19,030 nt of DNA from an uncultured Clostridia bacterium (lineage in GTDB: Bacteria; Bacillota; Clostridia; Oscillospirales; Acutalibacteraceae): NCBI GenBank assembly GCA_937912175.1, contig CALDOU010000086.1:1-19030 (forward strand), read 5' to 3'. Position numbers and translations under genes: made by a program. Below the pieces are notes generated by a model, which did no database searches, was not told the origin of the DNA, and worked only from the letters and a program-made list of their open reading frames with translations. Below are positions 5,872 to 14,350 of this stretch, one piece after another. The first letter of the stretch is position 1; the number at the start of each line of letters is the position of its first letter.

Positions 5872-6999
5872 ATGGAAGTAAAAATAGCCCATATCGCTGA
5901 CGTGCATTTGGGAGTACAGTGTAGGGGAATAGGTTCCAAAAGCGAACTACGCGGTTATGAAATAAAAAACACTCTTTTGAAAATTCTTAATGTTTGTAAA
6001 GACGAAAAAATAGATTTTTTGCTTATAGCGGGAGATTTATTTGATGATGTTAATATTTCAGATAATTATATTTGTGATATAAAAAGGCTTTTTTCAAAAG
6101 TTGATTTTAAAATTATAATTTCTCCGGGAAATCATGATCCTTTTACTTCTGATTCGCCTTATAATTCAAAATGGCCGGAAAATGTATATATATTCAAAAA
6201 TTCTTTTATGGAATGCTTGAATTTTTCGGATTTTAATTTAAATATATGGGGTACGGCGTTTCAAGGTGTTTATAAAAAAGAGCGTTCTTTGAAAAACGTA
6301 AATATAAATAATGATGACAAAATCAATATTTGTGTAATGCACGGAAATATATTGAACTCCGAAGATGATAATTATTGCCCGATAAAAATTGAAGATATAG
6401 AAAAAAGTAATATGGATTATATCGCTTTGGGACATATTCACAAAAGCAGTTCCGTGGGATATGCCGGTACCACTTATTTTGCTTATTCCGGATGTCCTGA
6501 AGGCAGTGGATTTGATGAAATAGGGGATAAAGGTTTTTATATAGGCAGTGTTTCCAAAGGACATTGTAATTTAAAATTTCAAAAAATTTGTAAACGTACC
6601 TATAATAATTTGGAAATTGATGTTTCGGATTTACATACTGATTCGGAAATTGCCGATGCCATTTTTAATAAGGCTAAAAGCATGCATGGCGAAAATTGTT
6701 TTGAAAATCTTTATAAAGTAACTTTGGTAGGAATGGTTTCGGAGGATTTTTGTATCGACACTGTAAAAATAGAATCTTTACTTAATGATAAGATGTTTTT
6801 TGTAACGGTAATTGATAAAACGGAAGCCGATATTGATATTGATCGATTGAAGTTCAGAAATGATTTCAAAAGTATGTTTATTAAAAAAATGATTGACAAA
6901 ATACAAAAAGCCGAAAATCCGGAAGAAAAAGCAACTCTTAAAATGGCCTTGAAGATAGGGCTTGCAGCTTTTGAAAAGGATGTGAAGTACAGTTGGTAA
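5872..6999 (+). CDS. YhaO/SbcD-like DNA repair metallophosphoesterase
   Basis: 375 residues. Calcineurin-like phosphoesterase of the Mre11/SbcD/YhaO group, expected to be a two-metal nuclease acting with the ATPase encoded next. Metal-site motifs are all present: DVH (Asp10, His12), GDLFD (Asp55), GNHD (Asn87, His88), MHGN (His157) and GHIH (His188, His190). The GSGFDEIGDKGF segment (211-222) is typical of the YhaO subgroup. Residues from about 245 form the C-terminal partner-binding part. The ATG is preceded by AAGGTG at 7 nt. The stop overlaps the start of the following gene by 7 bp, so the two are translationally coupled. Assignment to YhaO rather than SbcD rests on the partner's architecture. 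Confidence 0.88.
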   Translation: MEVKIAHIADVHLGVQCRGIGSKSELRGYEIKNTLLKILNVCKDEKIDFLLIAGDLFDDVNISDNYICDIKRLFSKVDFKIIISPGNHDPFTSDSPYNSKWPENVYIFKNSFMECLNFSDFNLNIWGTAFQGVYKKERSLKNVNINNDDKINICVMHGNILNSEDDNYCPIKIEDIEKSNMDYIALGHIHKSSSVGYAGTTYFAYSGCPEGSGFDEIGDKGFYIGSVSKGHCNLKFQKICKRTYNNLEIDVSDLHTDSEIADAIFNKAKSMHGENCFENLYKVTLVGMVSEDFCIDTVKIESLLNDKMFFVTVIDKTEADIDIDRLKFRNDFKSMFIKKMIDKIQKAENPEEKATLKMALKIGLAAFEKDVKYSW

Positions 7000-9632
7000 T
7001 TAAAAAGATAGAAATATCCGGATTCGGAAAATTGGAAAAATTCGGAGTGGGGTTGAACAACGGTTTGCATGTGGTGTATGGCCCCAATGAATTCGGAAAG
7101 TCCACGTTGATGAGATTTTTAAAAATGATGCTTTACAGCCGTGTGAGTAGCGGAAAGTCCACAGCTAAAGATAAAAAATTAAGACAAAGATATATGCCTT
7201 GGTCAGGCACAAACATGAAAGGTGCTATTGAATTTGTTCATAACAAGAATTTGTATAGAGTACAAAAAGAATTCAGTTCGGATTCTCCGAATAAAGATAA
7301 AGTTATGTTCAGAAATTTATCTTCCGGTGAAGATATAATATTGGGTAAAAAAGAAGAAATCGGAGAATATTTATTTGGTATAGACGTAAAGAGTTTTGAA
7401 AGAAGCAGTTACATAGGAAGTTTGGGAAAAGTAGACTTTGAAGCTGAAAAAAATTCCAAAGATAGTTTGGCTGATAAAATTATTTCAAATTTATCTGATA
7501 CCGGTGAAGAAAATTTTTCAAAAAGTGTAGTTATTAAAAGGCTCGAAGAAGCACTTAAAGATTTAAAGTGGTCTAAAGGTAACGGCGGAGCTATTCATAA
7601 TCAGAAATTAATCATTAATGATATAAGTCAAAAAATATATGATTGTAAGGTCATAGAAGATAACAATCAAAAGTTTAAAGATGAACTTTTAAACGTTAAA
7701 TCATTAAGAAACGAAAAGAAAGACCTTAATTTACAAATTGAAAACATTAAGAAAACTCAAAAATTAAATAAAATAGATAATATTATAAACTTAATTGAGA
7801 AAAAACATTTTTATGTGGAAAAATTAGGTATACCGCAAGAAAAAATTTATAATTACATTGAAAGTTTAAGTTCACAATATCAAATTGTGAAATCGGATTC
7901 TTCTAAGGTTAAAGAATTGGAGAAAGTTCTTGATTCCATTGATAAAAATACATCTTATATTTCCGAAAAAGAAATGAGTTTATTAAATCAGGAAATTAAA
8001 GACAAAAAAATTGCAGAGGCGAGCCTTAAAAAATCAAATGATATTTTAAAAGAAATTATTTTAAATCCCGAAAAGTATTTTTTAAATAATGACAATGCAG
8101 CGAAAGAGGTTCTAAAGCCTGAATGTTATTCTAAGTTGATAAACGATTTTAAAAACTGTGAACAAACGAGCGAAGAATTAAAATCATTAAAAATCAATCA
8201 GGAAAATACCGAAAAACAAGCGGCCGAAGCAAAAGAAAATATTATTATTAAAAAAGAAACCACGCAAAAAGAACTTGATTATTTTGAAAAAAAGAAAAAA
8301 ATAAATTTAAGTATTCAAATATTCAATGTTTTGATACTGGTTGCGTTGGTAATATGCGGAATAATAAGCGGACTTTATCTTCCTTTAATTATTTATTGCA
8401 TCCCGTTTTGTGTTAGCGTTATTTTCGGTGTTTCGGAAAGAAAAAACAGAATTAAATCTATTGAAAAATTAAATGAAAATGTAGAAAAATCCACAGAAGA
8501 TTATAATGAATCCTATGATTTAAAATTAAAAAATATAGATTCGGAAATTTTTAAGGCAACACAAAATCTTATAAATTTAAAAGATAACTCAAAAGATATC
8601 TTGGAAAAAGCAATTAAAAATTTTGAGGAAAAAATTTTTAAAAAAGAAAAAAATATAAATGCAATGTTGATTGATAAAAAGTGTAAATCAGTGCAGGATT
8701 ATTATGAGGTTTACGCTAAAACACAAAGTATAGAAAAGATAAAAAAATCATATGATTTGGTATTAAAAGATTTAAAATCTTCGGAATTAAAATTAATCAA
8801 AAATGTTTCGTTGTACAGCAAAGTATCAAGTATAGAAGATGCCGTAAAAACAATGAAGGGCATTGTTGAGTTGGGTGCCAATATTAAAGAATTGGAAGAA
8901 ACCATAAAATTTGAGCTTGGGTCTATAGGTCTTAATAATGCTGATGTAAAATTTTTGAAAAACCATGCCGAAGAGTTACGGAAAAATTATAAAAACATAG
9001 AATGTGAGCCCGAAAAGCTGAGAAAAATGGAGGAACGAGCAGAGCTTTTAAAAAATCTTAATTTAGAAGAAAATTATTTGGAAATTCAAAAAAATATAAA
9101 AACACCCGATGAAAACATTGAAAACCTTGAAAAGAGATTGCATGATTTTAAAGCTGAGTTATCGAACATGGAACAATACTTTGATAGCTTGAAAATAGCT
9201 TATAAAACAATGGAAGAAGCTTCTGATGAATTAAGGCGGGATTTTAATCCTCAACTCGATGCCAGGGCATCTGAGATATTCGAAGCGCTAACAAGCGGAG
9301 CGTATAATAAAATTCATATCGGAAAAGATTATAACATTATGGTAAACAAAGATGAGTATGCTCACAAGTGTGAGGATTTCAGTAGCGGCACCATAGACCA
9401 GGCTTATTTGGCATTAAGAATTGCAATTTCCGAATTTATTTCAAAAAATAATAACGTTCCTTTAATTTTAGACGATGCATTTATTCAGTATGATGATAAG
9501 CGTTTGGATAAAGTGATGAATTTCTTTAAAGATTATTCAAGAGCACAAGAAGAAAGACAGGTAATAATTTTCACCTGTCATAAAAATGTAGCTGATTTGG
9601 CCAAAGAAAAAGGCGCAACTGTAATTTCTTAA
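6993..9632 (+). CDS. YhaN/SbcC-like coiled-coil ATPase with central membrane hairpin
   Basis: 879 residues. SMC/Rad50-type ATPase, expected partner of the overlapping metallophosphoesterase. It starts with TTG at 6993 (AAAAGGA about 12 nt upstream), giving the family-like start VIKKIEISGFGKLE. Walker A GPNEFGKST is at 30-38. Long Lys/Glu/Asn-rich coiled coils run from about 200 to 430 and 490 to 760. The ABC-type signature SSGTIDQAYLALR is near 796 and Walker B PLILDDAF near 821, followed by a switch region ending TCHKN. Between the two coils, residues about 440-480 form two hydrophobic segments split by a short loop, i.e. a membrane hairpin where Rad50/SbcC has its CxxC zinc hook. Such a hairpin fits the YhaN branch. 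The gene converges on the next one with a 10-bp gap. Confidence 0.85.
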   Translation: MVIKKIEISGFGKLEKFGVGLNNGLHVVYGPNEFGKSTLMRFLKMMLYSRVSSGKSTAKDKKLRQRYMPWSGTNMKGAIEFVHNKNLYRVQKEFSSDSPNKDKVMFRNLSSGEDIILGKKEEIGEYLFGIDVKSFERSSYIGSLGKVDFEAEKNSKDSLADKIISNLSDTGEENFSKSVVIKRLEEALKDLKWSKGNGGAIHNQKLIINDISQKIYDCKVIEDNNQKFKDELLNVKSLRNEKKDLNLQIENIKKTQKLNKIDNIINLIEKKHFYVEKLGIPQEKIYNYIESLSSQYQIVKSDSSKVKELEKVLDSIDKNTSYISEKEMSLLNQEIKDKKIAEASLKKSNDILKEIILNPEKYFLNNDNAAKEVLKPECYSKLINDFKNCEQTSEELKSLKINQENTEKQAAEAKENIIIKKETTQKELDYFEKKKKINLSIQIFNVLILVALVICGIISGLYLPLIIYCIPFCVSVIFGVSERKNRIKSIEKLNENVEKSTEDYNESYDLKLKNIDSEIFKATQNLINLKDNSKDILEKAIKNFEEKIFKKEKNINAMLIDKKCKSVQDYYEVYAKTQSIEKIKKSYDLVLKDLKSSELKLIKNVSLYSKVSSIEDAVKTMKGIVELGANIKELEETIKFELGSIGLNNADVKFLKNHAEELRKNYKNIECEPEKLRKMEERAELLKNLNLEENYLEIQKNIKTPDENIENLEKRLHDFKAELSNMEQYFDSLKIAYKTMEEASDELRRDFNPQLDARASEIFEALTSGAYNKIHIGKDYNIMVNKDEYAHKCEDFSSGTIDQAYLALRIAISEFISKNNNVPLILDDAFIQYDDKRLDKVMNFFKDYSRAQEERQVIIFTCHKNVADLAKEKGATVIS

Positions 9633-9642
9633 ATTTTTAATT

Positions 9643-10947
9643 TTATTTTTTGATTTTTTCAAGATGACTTATTTTTATTTTATTAATTTGGTCAGTTTCC
9701 AATGTGTAGGCATTTGAATGTGAGGTTAAAATAGCTTTCTTGGCATGACTCGAAAGATTTATATATCCCTCGCATTTTTCGCTTGAATTATAGATCATTA
9801 TTTTGTTTGGAGTTAATCCCAACACCTTATTGTTTCTATATGAAAGATTGATAAAGCTTTCCGAAGTTTTTATATTAAACATTTTTTTACCAACGGTATT
9901 TAGCATTATGATTTCGTCTTCTCCGGTTTCATTTACGGAAGATGAAAGGCAACAGCAAATACCGTTGTTTTTATCAAAATCATAAAATTTCAAAAGCTTG
10001 TTTCCATAAGAAAAATTGTTTACAGATTTTGTTTTTAGGTTTATAAAAGAAATATATTTATCGCCGATCGCAAGAATGTTTCCACCGGTTAAGTATTTTA
10101 TTCGAGTTACCACATTATCGTTTAATATAAATTGAGATTTTGGCTTTTCGGAATTAAAATCTAAAATATATACCGCTGAATTGATGTTTCCGTTGTTGCT
10201 GGCAATTCCACAGGCCGCTCCTTCCGTTCCGAAAGCATTTAGCGCTATGTCGGAAATATAATAATCCGAGAAAGAATATCTGTATTTTTCTTTTCCCGAT
10301 TTATTAAATACCCCCATTTCCGCCAAATGACTGGTTGACTGTTCCGCTATTGCAAAAACGCCGTTATCGGCAATTGCGCCGGAAATAATAGCTTTTTTAG
10401 TTGTACCGGAATATAAAGTTTTTACAAAGCTTTCTATTCTGAAATTTTTTCCACCACGGTCATAAATTATATTTCGTATGTTTCCGGATTTAAGACAGGG
10501 ATTGCTGAAATTGTGTTTTTCACTTCTTGTAATGTTACCGAATTCGTTTATAACGTTAAAAGCTGTATCGCTTAAAACGGTTAAATTTTTGTTGTTGAAT
10601 TTAAAATTTTCCGACGCGACTTTTTCTCCTTCAAATTTGCATGGGAATTTTTCTCCCACATAGGTTGAGCTAAATTTACTTTGAACCCATAGCATTATAT
10701 TTTCAGGATAAAAATTTATACGGTTAACCCATAACACCAAAATTAAAAAACTGCAGAATAATATTAAAATAATATTTTTTATATCTTTAAATAGCTTTTT
10801 GTTGTATTCATTTTTATTTTTCCATTTTTTAAACTTATAATATGGGGCAAATAAATGAATAAATTTTTTCTTGAAAGAAATGTCCGTTGTTTTTAGTTTT
10901 TGTTTTGTATCCATGTTAATATAAGCTTTTAAAAGCTTAAACTTCAC
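9643..10947 (-). CDS. Single-pass membrane protein with extracytoplasmic propeller-like domain (DUF5711-like)
   Basis: 434 residues. The N-terminus is basic and cytoplasmic (about 1-55), with one transmembrane helix at about 58-76 (NIILILFCSFLILVLW) followed by VNRINFYPENI. The remaining approximately 350 residues contain repeated short beta-like units (for example AIISGAIADNGVFAIAEQ, ILAIGDKYISFINL, KVLGLTPNKIMIY), as expected for a WD40/PQQ-like propeller. The layout resembles the clostridial DUF5711 family, recognised from memory only. It is last in the ruvC operon, 13 bp after truA. The start is uncertain: GTG at 10947 lies inside its own AGGTGAAG ribosome-binding-like sequence, and ATG at 10914 lacks one. 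Function unknown. Confidence 0.75.
   Translation of the reverse strand: MKFKLLKAYINMDTKQKLKTTDISFKKKFIHLFAPYYKFKKWKNKNEYNKKLFKDIKNIILILFCSFLILVLWVNRINFYPENIMLWVQSKFSSTYVGEKFPCKFEGEKVASENFKFNNKNLTVLSDTAFNVINEFGNITRSEKHNFSNPCLKSGNIRNIIYDRGGKNFRIESFVKTLYSGTTKKAIISGAIADNGVFAIAEQSTSHLAEMGVFNKSGKEKYRYSFSDYYISDIALNAFGTEGAACGIASNNGNINSAVYILDFNSEKPKSQFILNDNVVTRIKYLTGGNILAIGDKYISFINLKTKSVNNFSYGNKLLKFYDFDKNNGICCCLSSSVNETGEDEIIMLNTVGKKMFNIKTSESFINLSYRNNKVLGLTPNKIMIYNSSEKCEGYINLSSHAKKAILTSHSNAYTLETDQINKIKISHLEKIKK
10922..10939. repeat. 18-bp perfect palindrome inside the start of the 9643-10947 gene
   Basis: TAAGCTTTTAAAAGCTTA reads the same on both strands. It covers codons 4-9 of the GTG-started reading frame, just upstream of the alternative ATG at 10914. 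It may be an operator, a translation-control hairpin or chance in AT-rich DNA. Confidence 0.5.
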
Positions 10948-10960
10948 CTACTTTAAAAAA

Positions 10961-11758
10961 TTAATAAAAAACCTTATTTAAATATAATCCTTCGGAAGGG
11001 GCGGTTGGACCGGCCTTAGACCTGTTTTTTGACTTTATTATTAAAGGAATATCTTCTTTTTTTATTTTTCCTTGAGCCACTCGTAAAAGGGTGCCTGTTA
11101 TAATTCTTACCATATTATAAAGAAAACCGTCGGCTTTAACTTTTATTTCGATTATGTCCTTTTCTGTTTTGGAGTTGTAAACACTGATTGACTCTATATT
11201 TCTAATCATATTTTTAGTTTCTCGTTTGTCAAGTGTTGCAAAAGCGGTAAAATCATGTGCCCCTACAAACATTTGAGCGGCATCATTTAATTGACGCACA
11301 TCTAAAGGATACCAATAATGTAATGCTCGATGATTAAAAAAAGGATTTCTTATTTTGTGATTCCATATTTTGTATATGTATTCTTTGGCTTTGCATGAAT
11401 ATCTTGCGTGAAATTCGGGATTTACTTCTGTTGCGCTTGTAACGGATACATCATTCGGTAAAAAATGATTTAAAGCGTATATTAGATTTTCACAATTTAT
11501 TTTGCAAGAAGTTTTAAAGTTTATTGCATACATGTTTGCGTGAACTCCCGTATCGGTTCTGCTGCAACCCTTTATATCAACGTTTTCGTTTATTACTTTT
11601 AAAAGAGATTTTTGAAAAACTTCTTGTACGGTTAAAGCGTTTTTCTGTATCTGCCATCCATGATAGTTGCTTCCGTCATATGCAATGGTTAATAAGATAT
11701 TGCGTGTAGGCGGGGCTGAATTTTTTTCATTTTTTAAAATTTTATTATCCTGTTGCAT
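10961..11758 (-). CDS. truA: tRNA pseudouridine synthase A
   Basis: 265 residues, about 20 longer at the N-terminus than typical TruA. Converts uridines 38-40 in the tRNA anticodon arm to pseudouridine. The catalytic motif GCSRTDTGVHA carries Asp69; other family marks are ILLTIAYDGSNYHGWQ (21-36), FHARYSCKAKEYIYKIWN, the VGAHDFTAFAT segment and the C-terminal GLYLNKVFY. The ATG at 11758 has AGGAG 7 nt upstream, and no other start lies before the conserved core, so the longer N-terminus appears real. The start overlaps the end of ecfT by 25 bp. An ecfA1-ecfA2-ecfT-truA order is common in Bacillota. Confidence 0.96.
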   Translation of the reverse strand: MQQDNKILKNEKNSAPPTRNILLTIAYDGSNYHGWQIQKNALTVQEVFQKSLLKVINENVDIKGCSRTDTGVHANMYAINFKTSCKINCENLIYALNHFLPNDVSVTSATEVNPEFHARYSCKAKEYIYKIWNHKIRNPFFNHRALHYWYPLDVRQLNDAAQMFVGAHDFTAFATLDKRETKNMIRNIESISVYNSKTEKDIIEIKVKADGFLYNMVRIITGTLLRVAQGKIKKEDIPLIIKSKNRSKAGPTAPSEGLYLNKVFY

Positions 11759-12555
11759 ATAACTACTCCTGTTAAAAATAATATGGTGGTTACAATAAAT
11801 ATAATATCATATTGCTTTAACTTAAGTATATTGAATTTTGTCCTTTCGACGCTTCCGTTATATCCTCGCGAGTCTATCGAAATGGCTAAGTCATTTGCTT
11901 TTTTGAAAGCTGATATGAAAATAGGGATGATTATTGCGGAAAAACTTTTAATTTTAATAACAATATTTTTACTTTTAAAATTTGCCCCCCTGGCTTTTTG
12001 AGAAAGTATTATTTTATTGGTTTCTTCAAATAAAATCGGGATAAATTTTAAAGATATTGTAATTGTTAAAGCTATATCCCGAACATTTATTTTTAAATAT
12101 TTTAAAGGTGAAAGAATGTTTTCCAATGCGTCTGAAATATTTTTCGGAGACGTAGTCATCATTATTGTAGAGTTGAATAAAATCAATATTAGTAACCTTA
12201 AAAAAATGATTATGGTGTTCTTTAATGAAGTTTGCGTTATTAAAATTTGTTGGTGATTAAAAAAATTAGTTTCGATTTCAAAAAACAGATTTATTCCGGC
12301 GGTCACCAAAGATATGATTATAACCGATTTAACGCTTCTTATGTATCTAATTAAAGGTATTGAGGAAAATCCGGCCATAAATATCGTATATAAGAGAAGC
12401 AATCCTAAAGACGTATAGGTGGTAATAAAAAAAACAAAGAAGAAAAATATAAACGAAATCAATACTTTAATTCGAGGGTCCAGTTTATGTATAGTGGAGT
12501 TTTCGGGTACAAATTTGCCGAACGTTATTTTTCCTAAATTAATTTTGAGCACCAC
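11734..12555 (-). CDS. ecfT: ECF transporter transmembrane component EcfT
   Basis: 273 residues if begun at GTG 12555. Integral membrane scaffold coupling the two EcfA ATPases to exchangeable substrate-binding S-components (vitamins, metals). Visible marks: SxIHKLDPRIKVL (about 20-32), several hydrophobic segments (about 33-60, 68-90, 103-130, 242-268) and the two coupling-helix motifs ARG (QKARGANF) and SRG (SIDSRGYNG). The start is a problem: the GTG codons at 12555 and 12552 sit inside the ribosome-binding sequence AAAGGTGG (12559-12552). An AUU at 12543 is exactly 8 nt after it and would give the usual short EcfT N-terminus before ITFGKF. No S-component is encoded nearby. Confidence 0.93.
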   Translation of the reverse strand: MVLKINLGKITFGKFVPENSTIHKLDPRIKVLISFIFFFFVFFITTYTSLGLLLLYTIFMAGFSSIPLIRYIRSVKSVIIISLVTAGINLFFEIETNFFNHQQILITQTSLKNTIIIFLRLLILILFNSTIMMTTSPKNISDALENILSPLKYLKINVRDIALTITISLKFIPILFEETNKIILSQKARGANFKSKNIVIKIKSFSAIIIPIFISAFKKANDLAISIDSRGYNGSVERTKFNILKLKQYDIIFIVTTILFLTGVVICNRIIKF

Positions 12556-12559
12556 CTTT
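12541..12559 (-). promoter_or_regulatory. Ribosome-binding site that favours an AUU start for ecfT
   Basis: AAAGGTGG (12559-12552), an 8-nt spacer, then ATT (12543-12541) in frame with ecfT. The two in-frame GTG codons upstream overlap the Shine-Dalgarno itself and would need almost zero spacing. The geometry is the same as at ecfA1. Confidence 0.4.
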
Positions 12560-12585
12560 ACTGTTATTTTTTACTGTTCATAGAT

Positions 12586-13446
12586 TTATGTCGATAAAAA
12601 ATTGAAAATTTCTTCTTTAGTTTTTTGAAGGGTATTAATGTTTTCGTTCAATTTTTGTTTTTTTGGAAATTTTGCAAGGTTTTTGTTTATATCATATATT
12701 ACTTTTTTAAAACAAGGTACATCTAATCCGATTTTTTTAAGCTGAGTATAGTTTTTAAATACATTTTCCGTTTTGTCATAAAAAATTTGACGTCCTTCAT
12801 TAAGCACTAAAGTTTTTTGACATGCTTCCGCTATTTCTTCCATTACATGGGAAACTATTATTACTATGTTATTTTCTTTTTTTTGATATTTTATAATTGA
12901 ATTTAAAAGATTGTTTTTACTTTGCGGATCTAACCCGGAGGTCGGTTCATCCAAGATAAGAATTTCAGGTTTCATGGCAATTATTCCGGCAATTGCACTT
13001 TTTCGTTTTTCTCCGCCGGAAAGTTCAAGAGGGGAGCGGTCCAATAATTTTTTATCCAATCCCGTAAATTCAGCAGCTTCTTGCACTAAACTGTTTATTT
13101 TGCTTTCTTCAATTCCTTTATTCCTGGGTCCGAAAGCAATGTCTTCAAATACGGTTTTGCCAAAAAGTTGCGTTTCCGGATATTGAAAAGATAATCCGAT
13201 TTTAAAACATATTGGTATATTAGACGGATATGATGATATATCATTTTCGTCTAATAAAATTTTTCCGTGCGTTACGGGAATCAACCCGCTTAAAAGTTGT
13301 ACGAGGGTTGATTTTCCTGAACCCGTTTTTCCGATTATGCCTAAGGTTTCACCGCTTTTTAAAGAAAAATTTATATTTTCCAAAGCAGTGATAGGATTTT
13401 TAGATTTGGCATCATATTTATAACAAAGATTTTTTACTTCTAACAT
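12586..13446 (-). CDS. ecfA2: ECF transporter ATP-binding subunit EcfA2
   Basis: 286 residues. One of two ABC ATPases of the energy-coupling factor module. Walker A GKTGSGKST is at 39-47, the Q-loop in GLSFQYPETQLFG, signature LSGGEKRKSAIAG, Walker B ILILDEPTSGLDP and the H-loop in VSHVMEE. The FQYPExQLF segment is typical of EcfA2. The C-terminal tail beyond the ATPase domain binds EcfA1/EcfT. The ATG at 13446 has CGGAG about 9 nt upstream. It lies 34 bp after ecfA1 and 30 bp before ecfT, with the whole module in one transcription unit. Confidence 0.95.
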   Translation of the reverse strand: MLEVKNLCYKYDAKSKNPITALENINFSLKSGETLGIIGKTGSGKSTLVQLLSGLIPVTHGKILLDENDISSYPSNIPICFKIGLSFQYPETQLFGKTVFEDIAFGPRNKGIEESKINSLVQEAAEFTGLDKKLLDRSPLELSGGEKRKSAIAGIIAMKPEILILDEPTSGLDPQSKNNLLNSIIKYQKKENNIVIIVSHVMEEIAEACQKTLVLNEGRQIFYDKTENVFKNYTQLKKIGLDVPCFKKVIYDINKNLAKFPKKQKLNENINTLQKTKEEIFNFLST

Positions 13447-13480
13447 TACTTGTTTCTCCGTTTAGAGTGGTTTTTTGTTA

Positions 13481-14335
13481 TTATATAAAATCCGATTTTA
13501 CTTTTATGATTTCATTTGCGCAAGAAGAACTTTCGAAAGCTTTTAACGAGACGTCATATCCTTTTTCTTTTAAAAAGTATAATATGTTTGTTGTATCAAG
13601 CGGTACAAACTTATTGGATTTGATAAAATTTTGATTTGAAAAAACTTCACTCGGCGAGCCTGAATATAATGTTTTTCCGTTATCCATTACTATTACCTTG
13701 TCTGAAATCAAAGCTTCTTCAATATAATGAGTGACTAAAACAATGGTTATTTTTTGGTTTTTGTTTAGTTTCTTTAAGATTTTTAAAATATCTTTTCTTC
13801 CTTCGGGGTCAAGCATCGAGGTTGGTTCATCAAGTACTATGACTTTTGGATTCATTGCCAATATTGATGCAATGGCAAGGCGCTGCTTTTGCCCGCCCGA
13901 AAGAGAATAGGTGGACCTTTTTTCAAAACCTTGCAGCCCTACCGTTTGCAAAGATTTATCTATAATTTCGGGCATATCGGATGACGGTACCCTTAAATTT
14001 TCCAAACCAAAAGCAATTTCTTCTTCTACTGTGGAAGAAATCAATTGGTTATCGGGATTTTGGAACACCATTCCTACTGTTTTTTTTATATTTAAAAGTT
14101 CATTTTCATCTTTGGTATTAATTCCGTTTATATAAACATCTCCCGAAGTGGGAATAAGAAGTCCGTTGAAAAGCTTTGTCAAAGTGGATTTTCCGCAACC
14201 GTTTGGACCCACTAATGAGATAAATTCTTCTTGATTAATTGATAGATTTATATTTTCAAAAATTTTTTTTGAAAAATCGTTCCATGTATTTTTATATTCA
14301 TATGTAACGTTTTTTAATTCTATAATTTTTTTTAT
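13481..14335 (-). CDS. ecfA1: ECF transporter ATP-binding subunit EcfA1, apparent non-canonical start
   Basis: 284 residues if begun at AUA 14335. The frame is open back to the methyltransferase stop (14351-14353) but holds no ATG, GTG or TTG until the GTG at 14212, which is only a few residues before the Walker A motif GPNGCGKST and would delete the essential first strands. The upstream codons clearly encode the EcfA1 N-terminus (KKIIELKNVTYEY, then IFENINLSI). AAGGTG lies exactly 8 nt before the AUA. Other motifs are intact: Q-loop MVFQNPDNQLI, signature LSGGQKQRLAIA, Walker B VIVLDEPTSMLDPEG, H-loop VTHYIEE. It partners EcfA2 and EcfT. A base-call error is the main alternative. Confidence 0.88.
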   Translation of the reverse strand: MKKIIELKNVTYEYKNTWNDFSKKIFENINLSINQEEFISLVGPNGCGKSTLTKLFNGLLIPTSGDVYINGINTKDENELLNIKKTVGMVFQNPDNQLISSTVEEEIAFGLENLRVPSSDMPEIIDKSLQTVGLQGFEKRSTYSLSGGQKQRLAIASILAMNPKVIVLDEPTSMLDPEGRKDILKILKKLNKNQKITIVLVTHYIEEALISDKVIVMDNGKTLYSGSPSEVFSNQNFIKSNKFVPLDTTNILYFLKEKGYDVSLKAFESSSCANEIIKVKSDFI

Positions 14336-14349
14336 TTTTAATTCACCTT
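14333..14349 (-). promoter_or_regulatory. Ribosome-binding site that points to an AUA start for ecfA1
   Basis: AAGGTG (14349-14344), an 8-nt spacer, then ATA (14335-14333) in frame. The GTG within the site belongs to another frame that stops after one codon (GTG AAT TAA). AUU at 14326 is the other in-frame option but would be 17 nt away. Confidence 0.4.
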
Positions 14350-14350
14350 C

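Noticed and set aside
6238..6564. Minus-strand frame inside the metallophosphoesterase gene
   Set aside because: It has no ribosome-binding site, and the plus strand carries all nuclease motifs.
14212..14212. GTG at 14212 as the true start of ecfA1
   Set aside because: It would begin only a few residues before the Walker A motif, removing conserved strands that are plainly encoded upstream in the same frame.
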